Below are positions 19,727 to 28,541 of a stretch of DNA of 64,000 nucleotides, in pieces. The position numbers and the translations under genes are program-made. Under the pieces are notes generated by a model, which was not told where the DNA came from, did not search any database, and worked only from the letters and a program-made list of their open reading frames with translations. Origin of the DNA: Pantoea sp. At-9b. GTDB lineage: Bacteria > Pseudomonadota > Gammaproteobacteria > Enterobacterales > Enterobacteriaceae. Numbering within the stretch: position 1 is the stretch's first letter; every line of letters begins with the position of its first letter. The stretch lies in the NCBI RefSeq assembly GCF_000175935.2, contig NC_014838.1, positions 186,001-250,000 on the forward strand, given 5' to 3'.

Positions 19727-20602
19727 TTATGCCAGCTTCTGCTGCAAAAATGCCATAAATACCCGGTTGACTTCGCTGCGCTGGCGATGCTGTGGATACA
19801 ACGCATTCAGGCTCAGTGAGGAAGGGTGCCAGTCATCCAGCACCGTGACTAAATCCCCGCTGGCAAGGGCGGGGGCGACGATAAATTCGGGTAACAGAAT
19901 CAGTCCTAACCCCGCCATCGCGGCATCGCGCAGCATTTCCCCGTTATTGCTGACCATCGGCCCCTGCACGTTGATCACCTCACGCTGCTCACCCCGAAAC
20001 AACTCCCAGCCGGTTTGGCTCTCGCGGCCATAGCGCAGGCAGGCGTGATCGAGCAGATCTTCCGGTTTGCGTGGCGCGTCGGCCCCTTGCAGGTAGCGCG
20101 GACTGGCGCAGATCACCCGACGAAACTCGCCCAACTTTTTGGCGATCAGGGTTGAGTCGGGCAACGTTCCGATGCGAATCGCCATATCGAAGCCCTCACC
20201 AATCATATCGACATAGCGGTCCGCCAGCTCCACCTGAAATTGCAACGCGGGATGCAGGCTGAGAAATTCGGCGATATAGGGTGAAAGATGACTGATACCA
20301 AATGACATCGGCACACTCAGGCGGAAGCTACCCTGTAGCACCTGACGGCGTCCCGATACCGCCAGCTCCGCTTCCTGCACATCATCCAGAATGCGTTGTG
20401 CATGACGGGCAAACAGCTGGCCGTTATCCGTCACCGACAGCTTGCGGGTGTTGCGGTTAAGCAAGCGTGCACCCAGCGACTCCTCCAGCGCGGCAATACG
20501 GCGGCTGACATATTGCTTGGAGAGCATCAACTGCTCGGCGGCAGAGGTAAAATTACCGGCTTTGATCACAGCAACATAAATGCGCAGGTCGTCTATCTGC
20601 AT
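19727..20602 (-). CDS. LysR-family transcriptional regulator
   Basis: 291 residues, AaeR/DsdC-like group with N-terminal HTH (LRIYVAVIKAGNFTSAAEQL...SKQYVSRRIAALEESLG). Divergent from a pirin gene, the same arrangement as YhaJ and YhaK in E. coli. ATG at 20602 preferred over a GTG at 20611 because GTGGA precedes it at a suitable distance. Confidence 0.9.
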   Translation of the reverse strand: MQIDDLRIYVAVIKAGNFTSAAEQLMLSKQYVSRRIAALEESLGARLLNRNTRKLSVTDNGQLFARHAQRILDDVQEAELAVSGRRQVLQGSFRLSVPMSFGISHLSPYIAEFLSLHPALQFQVELADRYVDMIGEGFDMAIRIGTLPDSTLIAKKLGEFRRVICASPRYLQGADAPRKPEDLLDHACLRYGRESQTGWELFRGEQREVINVQGPMVSNNGEMLRDAAMAGLGLILLPEFIVAPALASGDLVTVLDDWHPSSLSLNALYPQHRQRSEVNRVFMAFLQQKLA

Positions 20603-20618
20603 ATTGTCCACTTATTGG

Positions 20619-20633
20619 TGACAGTCATTGTCA
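20619..20633. promoter_or_regulatory. LysR-type operator TGACA-N5-TGTCA
   Basis: A perfect 5-bp dyad of the LysR box form in the divergent region between the regulator and pirin. Confidence 0.5.
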
Positions 20634-20643
20634 GTGCAACGCA

Positions 20644-20671
20644 TTGTTGGGCGTTTCAGTTTACGTATACT
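20644..20671 (+). promoter_or_regulatory. Promoter of the pirin gene
   Basis: TTGTTG (20644-20649), 16-bp spacer, TATACT (20666-20671), 55 bp before the ATG and downstream of the LysR box. Confidence 0.5.
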
Positions 20672-20725
20672 GAGTCTCATCAGGAAGCGAAATCGTCTTC
20701 CGCCAACAAATTTGAGGAGCAGACC

Positions 20726-21451
20726 ATGATTGAACAAAGATTGTCAGCCCAACGCGGCCTTGGTGACCACGGCTGGTTGCATTCACACCACACGTTCTCT
20801 TTCGCCAACTACTGGGACCCGAAACAGACCGGTTTCTCAGATTTGCTGGTGATTAACGATGACCAGGTCGCCCCAGGTCGCGGTTTTGGTGCACATCCCC
20901 ACAGCAACATGGAGATCATCTCTTATGTGCTGGAAGGCGCACTGGAGCATAAAGACTCCATGGGCACCGGTTCGGTGATTGTCCCCGGCGACGTGCAGCT
21001 GATGAGTGCCGGTAGTGGCGTGACGCACAGCGAGTTCAACCACTCGAAATCAGACAACGTCCACTTCCTGCAAATCTGGATTGTTCCGGCAGAACGTGGC
21101 ACCCAGCCAGGCTACCAGCAGATTTCGGTGGCAGAAGGTGACAAACGTGGTCAGTTACGGCTGATTGTGTCACCGGAAGGTGATGCCGGTTCGCTCAGTA
21201 TCCGTCAGGATATCCGTATCTATGCCGGATTGTTTGAGGGTGCCGAGCAGCAGACTTTTACGCTGGATGCCGACCGTTATGCTTACATCCATGTGGCGCG
21301 CGGCAGCATTGAAGTCAACGGTGTGGTGTTTAACGCAGGGGACGGTGCTCGTGTTCGCAACGAAACCGCACTGCATTTTGCTAACGGTAAAGACGCTGAA
21401 GTGCTGTTATTTGATCTGCGTCCGCTGGAAGTGAATCATCCGCAGCGTTAA
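20726..21451 (+). CDS. Pirin family protein (YhaK/YhhW-like)
   Basis: 241 residues from the ATG at 20726 (GAGGAG upstream). Cupin metal site: GFGAHPHSNMEIISYVLEG and SAGSGVTHSEFN. E. coli YhhW has quercetinase activity, but the physiological role of the family is not settled; it responds to redox or electrophile stress in some cases. Convergent with the iolG-like gene and followed by a hairpin. Confidence 0.9.
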   Translation: MIEQRLSAQRGLGDHGWLHSHHTFSFANYWDPKQTGFSDLLVINDDQVAPGRGFGAHPHSNMEIISYVLEGALEHKDSMGTGSVIVPGDVQLMSAGSGVTHSEFNHSKSDNVHFLQIWIVPAERGTQPGYQQISVAEGDKRGQLRLIVSPEGDAGSLSIRQDIRIYAGLFEGAEQQTFTLDADRYAYIHVARGSIEVNGVVFNAGDGARVRNETALHFANGKDAEVLLFDLRPLEVNHPQR

Positions 21452-21459
21452 GTCACCAA

Positions 21460-21479
21460 GGGAGGCCTCAGTGCCTCCC
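21460..21479. terminator. Hairpin between pirin and the iolG-like gene
   Basis: GGGAGGC/GCCTCCC with a 6-base loop between two convergent genes. The T-run is poor, so termination is likely but modest. Confidence 0.5.
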
Positions 21480-21491
21480 TGTTCGTGCGAC

Positions 21492-22490
21492 TTACAACAG
21501 CGATGCCGGGGCCACGGGTTTGCCGGTTTTTAACGATTCCAGCGCCGCATCAGCCAGCAGCAAAGCCTGCAACCCATCATTCCCACCCGGGTATTCACCT
21601 TCACCCTGTGCCAGTGCGTTGATAAAGGCCGCCAGTTCGTTGCGATAGGCTTCGGCGTAGCGTTGCAGGAAAAAGTGTTGCGGTTTTTGTGCGACCACCC
21701 CCGATGCGACCGACTTCACCAACTGGCTTTCCAGTTGATTGGTCACCGCCAACATACCCTCGCTGCCATGCACCTCAATGCGTTGATCATAGCCATAACT
21801 GGCACGACGGCTGTTGGTGATCACCGCCATTTTGCCGCTGGCGCAGGTCAGGGTGACCACTGCGGTATCGACATCGCCCAACGCTTTAATGTGTGGATCA
21901 ACCAGCGCGGCGGCAGAGGCAAACACCGACACCGGCTCTTCATCCAGTAACCAGCGCGCCATATCGAAATCATGAATCGTCATATCACGGAACAAACCAC
22001 CGGAAACCTTTACGTATTCCGGCGGCGGTGCACCCGGATCGCGCGAGCTGATGGTCACCAGCTCGGTGCTGCCAATTTCCCCGGCGCGCAGGCTTGATTG
22101 CAGGTGCGCCATGCTGGGATCAAAACGCCGGTTAAAACCAATCATCAACGGCACACCCGCTTGCCGCACCGTAGCAAGGCAGCTCTGCACGCGAGTCAGG
22201 CTGAGATCGACCGGCTTTTCACAGAAGATGGCTTTGTTCGCGCGCGCTGCCGCTTCAATCAAATCGGCATGGGTGTTGGTCGCGCTACAAATCGCCACCA
22301 AATCGATACTGCTGTCTGCCAGGATGGTCGCGAGGTCAGCAACTGTCGCGCCATATTTCTCCGCCAGCGCCGTCGCTGCCGGGGCATAGACATCCATGAC
22401 ATACGCCAGCCGACATTGCGGGTGGGCGGCGATATTACCTGCGTGGATCTGGCCGATACGACCGGCTCCCAATAAAGCGACATTCAACAT
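21492..22490 (-). CDS. iolG: Gfo/Idh/MocA oxidoreductase, inositol 2-dehydrogenase-like
   Basis: 332 residues. N-terminal Rossmann motif ALLGAGRIGQIHAGNI, EKPVDLS (catalytic-lysine motif) and GLFRDMTIHDFDMARWLL (catalytic Asp/His) as in IolG, which oxidises myo-inositol to scyllo-inosose with NAD. Other iol genes are absent from the window, so the exact polyol is uncertain. Divergent from a LacI-type regulator, with a strong palindrome in between. Confidence 0.82.
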   Translation of the reverse strand: MLNVALLGAGRIGQIHAGNIAAHPQCRLAYVMDVYAPAATALAEKYGATVADLATILADSSIDLVAICSATNTHADLIEAAARANKAIFCEKPVDLSLTRVQSCLATVRQAGVPLMIGFNRRFDPSMAHLQSSLRAGEIGSTELVTISSRDPGAPPPEYVKVSGGLFRDMTIHDFDMARWLLDEEPVSVFASAAALVDPHIKALGDVDTAVVTLTCASGKMAVITNSRRASYGYDQRIEVHGSEGMLAVTNQLESQLVKSVASGVVAQKPQHFFLQRYAEAYRNELAAFINALAQGEGEYPGGNDGLQALLLADAALESLKTGKPVAPASLL

Positions 22491-22603
22491 GGGTTGTTCC
22501 TCGGGGATAGAAAGGCAGTGGCGCTATTAATCGACACGGGTGCAGATCAAGTCAAAACAAAGCCCCGGCGGCATGATGAATTGATGAGGCAGATCACATG
22601 AAT

Positions 22604-22626
22604 TTTTGAGGTGATAAACCTCAAAA
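22604..22626. promoter_or_regulatory. Perfect palindrome, probable LacI-type operator
   Basis: TTTTGAGGT-N5-ACCTCAAAA, nine bases per arm, about 115 bp before iolG and 100 bp before the regulator gene. Likely the binding site of the adjacent LacI-family protein. Confidence 0.6.
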
Positions 22627-22726
22627 TCCGACAATGTGATTGATTTCATGTGGTTGATTGGTTTTGCTTTTTGCCCGGATGAACCGATACTGTTTGCCTG
22701 TGAGGTTAATGACATCAGGACAGGCC

Positions 22727-23752
22727 ATGAAACAACATCACTGGAAATCGCCGTCGATCAAACACATCGCGCAGGAAGCCAGGGTCAGTCCCGCCACCGT
22801 TGATCGGGTACTGAACGGGCGCGAAGGTGTGCGAGACGTGACGCGCAAAAAAGTGGAAAGCGCAATGGCGCGGCTGGGGCTGAACGCAGTAACCGGCGGC
22901 ACCGTTGCCAACCGAACGCGCATTGCCATTATTTGCGAGTCGGGTTCCAGCTTTCTTAGCCAACTGGAACGCCAGGCACGCGCCGCGATCGGTGATCATC
23001 CCCAGCTCCATTTCAGCCTCGATACCGTGCCAAATGTGCAATTCAACGCTGAGCGCTTCAGCCAGCTGATTACCCGCCGAGCTGCCGAATGCAGCGGCAT
23101 CATTCTGGTCTGCCGCGACGAGGTAAAAATTAATCGTGCGGTCAAGGCGGCAATTGATGATGGCGTGCCGGTCATTTGCCTGACCAGCGACCTACCCAAC
23201 TCGCGACGTACTGCCTATGTCGGGATCGATCAGGTCGCTGCCGGAGCGACGGCGGGCTGGTTTATGGGCCGGATGCTGCCCGCGCAGCAGCCAGGTCACA
23301 TTCTGCTGATCTGTAGCTCGACCTATCGAACCCAGGAGGAGCGCGAGATTGGTTTTCGCCGTGTGCTGCGCGAGGCATTTCCCTGGTTGACGATTCGCGA
23401 CCGGGTCAATATCAACGACGAAGCGGAAACCGCCTATCTCAGCGTGAAAAAGTGGCTGGAACGGGGCAATCCGCTGGCTGGCATTTACAACACCGCAGGC
23501 GGTAACGAAGGAGTGGCGCGGGCGCTGACTGATTTTGGCGTTAAGGATCAGGTGATGTTTATCGGCCATGAACTGAGTGAATCGAGCCGCTTGCTGCTGG
23601 AAAACGGCACCATGGATTTGGTGCTCGGCCATGATATTCGGCGTGAGATCGATCTTTGCCTCGCCATGTTGCAGCAACCGGGCAGAGGCCAGTTGTTCAA
23701 TGATATCAAAATCCCGTTGCTCATCTGGCATCGCTATTCCTATTTTGCCTGA
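22727..23752 (+). CDS. LacI-family transcriptional regulator
   Basis: 341 residues starting at the ATG at 22727 (AGGACAGG upstream). HTH: SIKHIAQEARVSPATVDRVL, the A-T-V-D-R-V-L-N variant common among regulators of inositol and related polyol genes. A periplasmic-binding-like domain follows (type 1, with sugar-ABC-like features). Divergent from iolG and probably its regulator. Confidence 0.88.
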   Translation: MKQHHWKSPSIKHIAQEARVSPATVDRVLNGREGVRDVTRKKVESAMARLGLNAVTGGTVANRTRIAIICESGSSFLSQLERQARAAIGDHPQLHFSLDTVPNVQFNAERFSQLITRRAAECSGIILVCRDEVKINRAVKAAIDDGVPVICLTSDLPNSRRTAYVGIDQVAAGATAGWFMGRMLPAQQPGHILLICSSTYRTQEEREIGFRRVLREAFPWLTIRDRVNINDEAETAYLSVKKWLERGNPLAGIYNTAGGNEGVARALTDFGVKDQVMFIGHELSESSRLLLENGTMDLVLGHDIRREIDLCLAMLQQPGRGQLFNDIKIPLLIWHRYSYFA

Positions 23753-23756
23753 CGCT

Positions 23757-23837
23757 TCAGGGGCAAAACACCACCCATAAAATAATCACGCCGAACACGC
23801 ACACCAGAATGGCTGAAATGATTGAATCAGCACACAT
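23757..23837 (-). CDS. Possible 26-residue membrane peptide
   Basis: ATG at 23837, Met-Cys-Ala-Asp then one hydrophobic segment (SIISAILVCVFGVIILWVVF) ending CP. It lies between convergent and unrelated sequence and has only a weak GGCAGA upstream. The single-span composition resembles known tiny enterobacterial membrane proteins, but I recognise no family and it may be chance. Confidence 0.35.
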   Translation of the reverse strand: MCADSIISAILVCVFGVIILWVVFCP

Positions 23838-23954
23838 AATTTATCTGCCGGATTTCAGGATGAAGAGAGGAGATTACACGCAAATCGTGGAGAAAAATGG
23901 ATGAACCTGAAACAGGGAATTTTTAAAGGTTAGGCTTTGTTGCCGGGCTTACAC

Positions 23955-23983
23955 TTGACGTAGCCTGGCTGCTGCAATACAAA
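23955..23983 (+). promoter_or_regulatory. Promoter of the thi operon
   Basis: TTGACG (23955-23960), 17-bp spacer, TACAAA (23978-23983). Transcription would begin just before the riboswitch. Confidence 0.65.
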
Positions 23984-23985
23984 TA

Positions 23986-24093
23986 GACGCGTCGGGGGAG
24001 TCTCGCCTAAGAGACTGAGAGGCTAAAAGCGCACTGCGCGGCTTAGCGACCCTTTGAACCTGACCCAGTTGATACTGGCGTAGGAAGACTGAC
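23986..24093 (+). ncRNA. TPP riboswitch (THI element)
   Basis: The conserved pieces are in order: GGGGGAGT near 23994, CTGAGAGG near 24015, ACCCTTTGAACCTGACCCAG at 24049-24068, TTGATACTGGCGTAGGAAG at 24069-24087. Binding of thiamine pyrophosphate closes the downstream thi genes. A GACAGCC/GGCTGTC hairpin (24091-24113) follows immediately and is probably part of the expression platform. Confidence 0.95.
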
Positions 24094-24231
24094 AGCCTGC
24101 CATTCTGGCTGTCTGACATCGGGACGTTTTTCCGTTGCGCGTGTCATTTCCCTCCTCCTGTATCCCGGGTCTCAGTGCGAAAACTGAGAGGCCGATGTGA
24201 ATTTTCCCTTTTATGTTACGGAATACCCGCT

Positions 24232-25176
24232 ATGAGCCGCTGGTCTGTCCTCGGTGGCGGTGTTGCGGGCCTGTGCGTGGCGACCTTACTCGCTGAACGC
24301 GGTGAACAGCTTGAAGTGATCAGCGATGAGTCGCGCCCGCCCGCTTCTTGGTTTGCCGGTGGCATGTTGGCACCCTGGTGTGAAGCAGAGAGCGCACCAC
24401 GCGCTGTTATCGACCTGGGCCAGCAGGCTGCCGCCTGGTGGCAGCAGCGCGTCAGCAGCGTTGAACATCAGGGCACGCTGGTGGTGGCTCCGCCACGCGA
24501 TAGCCAGGAACTGAGTCGTTTTGCACGCATGACCGAGCAACATCAATGGATTGACCCGGCAGAGGTGGAACCGGCCCTTGCCGGGCGCTTTGCCCGTGGT
24601 CTGTTTTTTGCGCGCGAAGCCCATCTCGATCCTCGCCTGGCGCTGGTGGAAATGCGTGAGAAATTGCAGCAGCGTGGGGTGGCTTTCCACCACGGGAAAC
24701 CAACCGGGCAGGTGATTGACTGCCGGGGAATTCATGCCGCAGCGGCATTGCCACGCTTGCGGGCGGTGCGGGGTGAAATGCTGATTTTGCACAGCGATGA
24801 CGTGCGCTTCTCGCGACCGATCCGCCTGCTGCATCCGCGCTTTCCCTGTTACCTGGTACCGCGTCGCGCGGGGCATTTTATGCTCGGTGCCACCATGGTT
24901 GAGAGCCACGATGCCAGCCCGATCAGCGCCCGCGCGATGATGGAGCTGCTTAGCGCGGCTTATGCCATCCACCCGGCGTTGGCCGAAGCGCGCATCGTTG
25001 AAAGTGCCAGCGGTTTGCGTCCGGCTTACCCGGCGAATCTGCCGGAAATCCACTATCAAAACGGTACGTTTTACCTCAACGGTATGTATCGCCACGGCTT
25101 CCTGCTGGCCCCGCTGCTGGCGGAGCAACTGATGCTGCGTTTAACCTCGGAACCCCTTCATGAATATTCAGCTTAA
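24232..25176 (+). CDS. thiO: Glycine oxidase ThiO (FAD-dependent)
   Basis: 314 residues from the ATG at 24232, the first gene after the riboswitch. Rossmann motif VLGGGVAGLCVATLLAERGE, then WFAGGMLAPWCEAE and a C-terminal GLRPAYPANLPEI / NGMYRHGFLLAPLLAE block typical of glycine/D-amino acid oxidases. ThiO makes iminoglycine for the thiazole ring. Its end overlaps thiS by 17 bp. E. coli uses ThiH instead, so the oxygen-dependent route distinguishes this operon. Confidence 0.93.
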   Translation: MSRWSVLGGGVAGLCVATLLAERGEQLEVISDESRPPASWFAGGMLAPWCEAESAPRAVIDLGQQAAAWWQQRVSSVEHQGTLVVAPPRDSQELSRFARMTEQHQWIDPAEVEPALAGRFARGLFFAREAHLDPRLALVEMREKLQQRGVAFHHGKPTGQVIDCRGIHAAAALPRLRAVRGEMLILHSDDVRFSRPIRLLHPRFPCYLVPRRAGHFMLGATMVESHDASPISARAMMELLSAAYAIHPALAEARIVESASGLRPAYPANLPEIHYQNGTFYLNGMYRHGFLLAPLLAEQLMLRLTSEPLHEYSA

Positions 25177-25357
25177 TGGCCGCCCGGTGCTGACGGCGGC
25201 CCGTACCCTGAGTGAGTTGCTGCGCGAACAGCAAATTGACGCGGCCTGCGTGGCAACGGCCTTCAACGGCCATTTTGTACCCAAAACCCAGTACGACAGC
25301 CAGCAACTGGAAGAAGGCTGTCAACTGGAAGTGCTATCACCGATGCAGGGGGGTTAA
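25160..25357 (+). CDS. thiS: Sulfur carrier protein ThiS
   Basis: 65 residues, beta-grasp fold, ending Gly-Gly (SPMQGG). The terminal glycine is adenylated by ThiF and carries sulfur as a thiocarboxylate. Overlaps thiO. Confidence 0.95.
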   Translation: MNIQLNGRPVLTAARTLSELLREQQIDAACVATAFNGHFVPKTQYDSQQLEEGCQLEVLSPMQGG

Positions 25358-25359
25358 CG

Positions 25360-26127
25360 ATGTTTTATGGCTTTGAACCGCAATCACGCTTCCTGCTGGG
25401 CACCGCAGGTTATCCCTCTCCGGCGATTTTACAGCAGGCGATTGCGGCGGCTGGCAGCGAAATCATTACCGTCAGCCTGCGACGTGAAGGGGCTGCGGGT
25501 ATGGCTTTCCGCGAACTGCTGACGCAGCTCGACTTACGCGTGTTGCCGAATACCGCCGGATGCCACACGGTGCAGGAAGCCGTGACCACGGCGCAGATGG
25601 CCCGCGAATTGTTTAACACCCCGTGGATCAAGCTGGAGGTGATTGGCCATGCTGATACGTTGCAACCTGATCCTTTCGCGCTGGTGGAAGCGGCCCGCAT
25701 CTTGTGTGCTGATGGTTTTCAGGTGTTCCCCTATACCACCGAGGATCTGATTGTCGGTGAAAAATTGCTTGAGGCGGGTTGTGAAGTCCTGATGCCGTGG
25801 GGCGCGCCGATTGGTTCCGGGCAGGGGCTGCGTAACATTGAAGGCCTGCGGGCCATGCGCGCCTGGTTCAGCGATGTTCCGCTGATTATCGATGCCGGTA
25901 TCGGTGCGCCATCGCAGGCGGCGCAGGCGATGGAGCTGGGCTTTGATGCCATTCTGCTCAATACCGCAGTGGCAAAAGCGGGCGATCCAGTGCGGATGGC
26001 CGGGGCATTCCGCCAGGCAATCGAAGCCGGCAACGCCGCGTACCACGGGGGGCTGATGGAGCGGCGCGATATGGCTGCCGCCTCCACGCCGATCTTTGGT
26101 CTGGCGACCTTTGGCGGGGGACAGTAA
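25360..26127 (+). CDS. thiG: Thiazole synthase ThiG
   Basis: 255 residues. Starts [18 protein letters not shown]; Schiff-base lysine region [31 protein letters not shown] and the phosphate-binding [20 protein letters not shown]. Builds the thiazole phosphate from DXP, iminoglycine and ThiS thiocarboxylate. Confidence 0.95.
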   Translation: MFYGFEPQSRFLLGTAGYPSPAILQQAIAAAGSEIITVSLRREGAAGMAFRELLTQLDLRVLPNTAGCHTVQEAVTTAQMARELFNTPWIKLEVIGHADTLQPDPFALVEAARILCADGFQVFPYTTEDLIVGEKLLEAGCEVLMPWGAPIGSGQGLRNIEGLRAMRAWFSDVPLIIDAGIGAPSQAAQAMELGFDAILLNTAVAKAGDPVRMAGAFRQAIEAGNAAYHGGLMERRDMAAASTPIFGLATFGGGQ

Positions 26128-26129
26128 CG

Positions 26130-27098
26130 ATGGATCGCTATCAACGTCAGATGATGTTGCCGGAAATCGGCGAGCAGGGCCAGCAGCGACTGAGCCAGGC
26201 GCGCGTGTTAGTGGTGGGGGCGGGTGGGCTGGGTTCCACGCTGCTACCGCTGTTGGTCGGGGCGGGCGTCGGTTATATCCGGCTGTACGACGACGATGAC
26301 GTGGCACTGCATAATCTGCACCGACAAACCTTGTTTGATATGCAGGACGTGGCACAGCCGAAAGTCACCAGCGCACAACGCGCGTTGCTGCGGCGTAACC
26401 CGCTGGTGCGCGTGGAGCCGCTGCCGCTGCCGTTGACCGCCAGCAATGTGCAGCAGGCACTGCATAACATTGATCTGGTGATCGACGCAGCAGATAACTT
26501 CGCCGTGACGTATCAACTGTCAGACGCTTGCCATCCGCTCGGTATCCCGCTGATCAGCGCATCGGTGCTGGGGCGACAGGGTTATGTCGGCGGATTTTGC
26601 GCATCGGCCCCCAGCTACCGTGCGGTGTTCCCGCGTTTACCTGGCAGTGCTGCCAATTGCAACACCGCAGGGGTGATGGGACCGGCTGTCGCCGCGTTGG
26701 GCGCGTTGCAGGCGCAGATGGCACTCAGCGTGCTGTTGGGATTGGCACCGTCGCCGCTGGGTTGTCTGGTCAACTGCGACTTTGTGCACTGGCATTTTCG
26801 CCAGTTCCGTTTTGATGGTGCAGGAGAGCCGGATCAACCCGGCGTGCCCTTTATTGATGCCCGGTTACTCACCGCCGAGGATTGTATTGTCGAATTGCGT
26901 AGCCGTGAAGAAGCACCGGTCAGCGTGGCAGCCTGGGCGCAACGTATTTTGCCGCAGCAACTTGATGCGTGGCAGCCACCGGTTAACCAGCGCATTGTGC
27001 TGGTGTGCGCCAGCGGTATTCGTGCTGCCCAGGCTGCCACCGCGCTGGCGCAGCGTGGCTGTACCCGACTGGCCATCCTCGCGGCCAACCGACCATGA
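26130..27098 (+). CDS. thiF: ThiS adenylyltransferase ThiF with C-terminal rhodanese-like domain
   Basis: 322 residues. E1-like domain: ARVLVVGAGGLGSTLLPLLV (ATP site), DDDDVALHNLHRQTLF, DAADNF, and NCNTAGVMGP with a conserved cysteine. From about 245, FIDARLLTAEDCIVELRSRE and VLVCASGIRAAQAATALAQRG form a short rhodanese-like domain whose CASGIRA loop could carry a persulfide. The zinc CxxC pairs of E. coli ThiF are not visible. The stop overlaps the next start (ATGA), coupling thiF to the transporter. Confidence 0.9.
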   Translation: MDRYQRQMMLPEIGEQGQQRLSQARVLVVGAGGLGSTLLPLLVGAGVGYIRLYDDDDVALHNLHRQTLFDMQDVAQPKVTSAQRALLRRNPLVRVEPLPLPLTASNVQQALHNIDLVIDAADNFAVTYQLSDACHPLGIPLISASVLGRQGYVGGFCASAPSYRAVFPRLPGSAANCNTAGVMGPAVAALGALQAQMALSVLLGLAPSPLGCLVNCDFVHWHFRQFRFDGAGEPDQPGVPFIDARLLTAEDCIVELRSREEAPVSVAAWAQRILPQQLDAWQPPVNQRIVLVCASGIRAAQAATALAQRGCTRLAILAANRP

Positions 27099-27814
27099 GC
27101 CAGGACATTACGCTACAGGATCTCAGCTTTGGCTGGGGAGGGCATCCGCTCTGTCAGCACCTCAATCTGCGCTTCCGCGGCGGTAAAACCACGGTGCTCC
27201 TCGGGCGCAGCGGCATTGGCAAAAGCACGTTGCTGCGCTTAGTAGCCGGTTTGCTCCAGCCGCAGCAGGGGGCTATTCGTGGCATTAGCGACAGCGTGGC
27301 GTGGATGGGACAGCAGGACTTGCTCTATCCGTGGCTGTCGGTGCAGGACAACGTGATGCTGGTGGCGCGCTTGAACGGAGAGAAGCCGGATCGCGCACGG
27401 GCCATGCATCTGCTGGAACAGGTCAAACTGGCCAGCGTGGCTCAGGCCACACCCGATACGCTTTCCGGCGGTATGCGGCAACGCGTGGCGCTGGCGCGCA
27501 CCCTGTACGCCGGGCGTGATGTGGTGCTGATGGATGAACCCTTCGCCACCCTGGATGTGATGACCAAACTCAGCCTGCAAACCCTGACGGCAACCCTGCT
27601 ACAGGGAAAAACCGTGCTGCTGGTGACGCATGATCCGCTGGAAGCCTGCCGCATGGCGGATGACATTTTGCTGCTGAGCGGTCAGCCGTTGTGCATCGAA
27701 ACCTGGCCGGTACCGGGTGGCGCGGCACCGCGCAGACTCGATGATCCCGGCCTGTTGCAGGCGCAAGGCCAACTGTTTACCCGATTGAATCAAGATGAAG
27801 AAAAATCTGTTTAG
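27095..27814 (+). CDS. ABC transporter ATP-binding protein (ThiZ-like)
   Basis: 239 residues. Walker A GRSGIGKST, signature SGGMRQR, Walker B VVLMDEPFATLD, H-loop VTHDPLEA. Belongs to the nitrate/taurine/pyrimidine importer group. Coupled at both ends: overlaps thiF by 4 bp and the permease by 20 bp. With the two downstream genes it should import a thiamine precursor (pyrimidine or salvage product). Confidence 0.88.
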   Translation: MSQDITLQDLSFGWGGHPLCQHLNLRFRGGKTTVLLGRSGIGKSTLLRLVAGLLQPQQGAIRGISDSVAWMGQQDLLYPWLSVQDNVMLVARLNGEKPDRARAMHLLEQVKLASVAQATPDTLSGGMRQRVALARTLYAGRDVVLMDEPFATLDVMTKLSLQTLTATLLQGKTVLLVTHDPLEACRMADDILLLSGQPLCIETWPVPGGAAPRRLDDPGLLQAQGQLFTRLNQDEEKSV

Positions 27815-28532
27815 CGCCGTCTATTTACTCGCGGTGTTGTTAAGTGCCTGGCTGCTGGCGCGCCACAGTGGCGTACCGAACTTCCTGCTGCCCGCACCGC
27901 AGGCGGTGCTGGCGGCGCTATGGCTGCATCGCGCACTGTTATGGCATCACCTGTTGTTCACGCTGGCGGAAATTGTACTGGCGTTGCTGCTGGGGGTGGG
28001 TGCCGGCATCGTTCTTGCGGTGTTGATGGCGGGCAGCCCGACGGTGCGGCGCTTGCTGTTTCCACTGGTCACCGCCAGCCAGGCGATCCCGGTGTTTGCG
28101 CTGGCCCCGCTGCTGGTGCTGTGGCTGGGATTTGGCATCGCATCAAAAGTGGTGGTGGCGGCATTGATCCTGTTCTTCCCGCTGTGCCTCTCGTTGTTTG
28201 ATGGCCTGTGCCGCACGCCCCCCGGTTGGATCGAGCTGGCGCAAACGCTCAACGCTTCCCGTTTGCGCCTGTTCTGGCAGGTACGCTGGCCCGCCGCGCT
28301 GCCGCAATTTTTCTCCGGCTTACAGATGGCGGTGGTGCTGGCACCGATTGGCGTAGTGATTGGCGAATGGGTCGGAGCCAGCGAAGGGCTGGGCTACCTG
28401 ATGATGCAGTCCAACGCCCGGCTGGAAACCGCCACCAGCTTTGCCGCGTTGTTGTTGTTACTGATTCTGGCGCTGCTGTTATCTGGCAGCGTCGCTCTGC
28501 TACGTAAAAAAACTCTCTGGCACTCAACATAA
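27795..28532 (+). CDS. ABC transporter permease (ThiX-like)
   Basis: 245 residues, six predicted membrane helices, EAA-like loop (WIELAQTLNASRLRLFWQVRWPAALPQFFSGLQMA). Same family as SsuC/TauC/ThiX. Confidence 0.88.
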   Translation: MKKNLFSAVYLLAVLLSAWLLARHSGVPNFLLPAPQAVLAALWLHRALLWHHLLFTLAEIVLALLLGVGAGIVLAVLMAGSPTVRRLLFPLVTASQAIPVFALAPLLVLWLGFGIASKVVVAALILFFPLCLSLFDGLCRTPPGWIELAQTLNASRLRLFWQVRWPAALPQFFSGLQMAVVLAPIGVVIGEWVGASEGLGYLMMQSNARLETATSFAALLLLLILALLLSGSVALLRKKTLWHST

Positions 28533-28541
28533 GGATGCATT

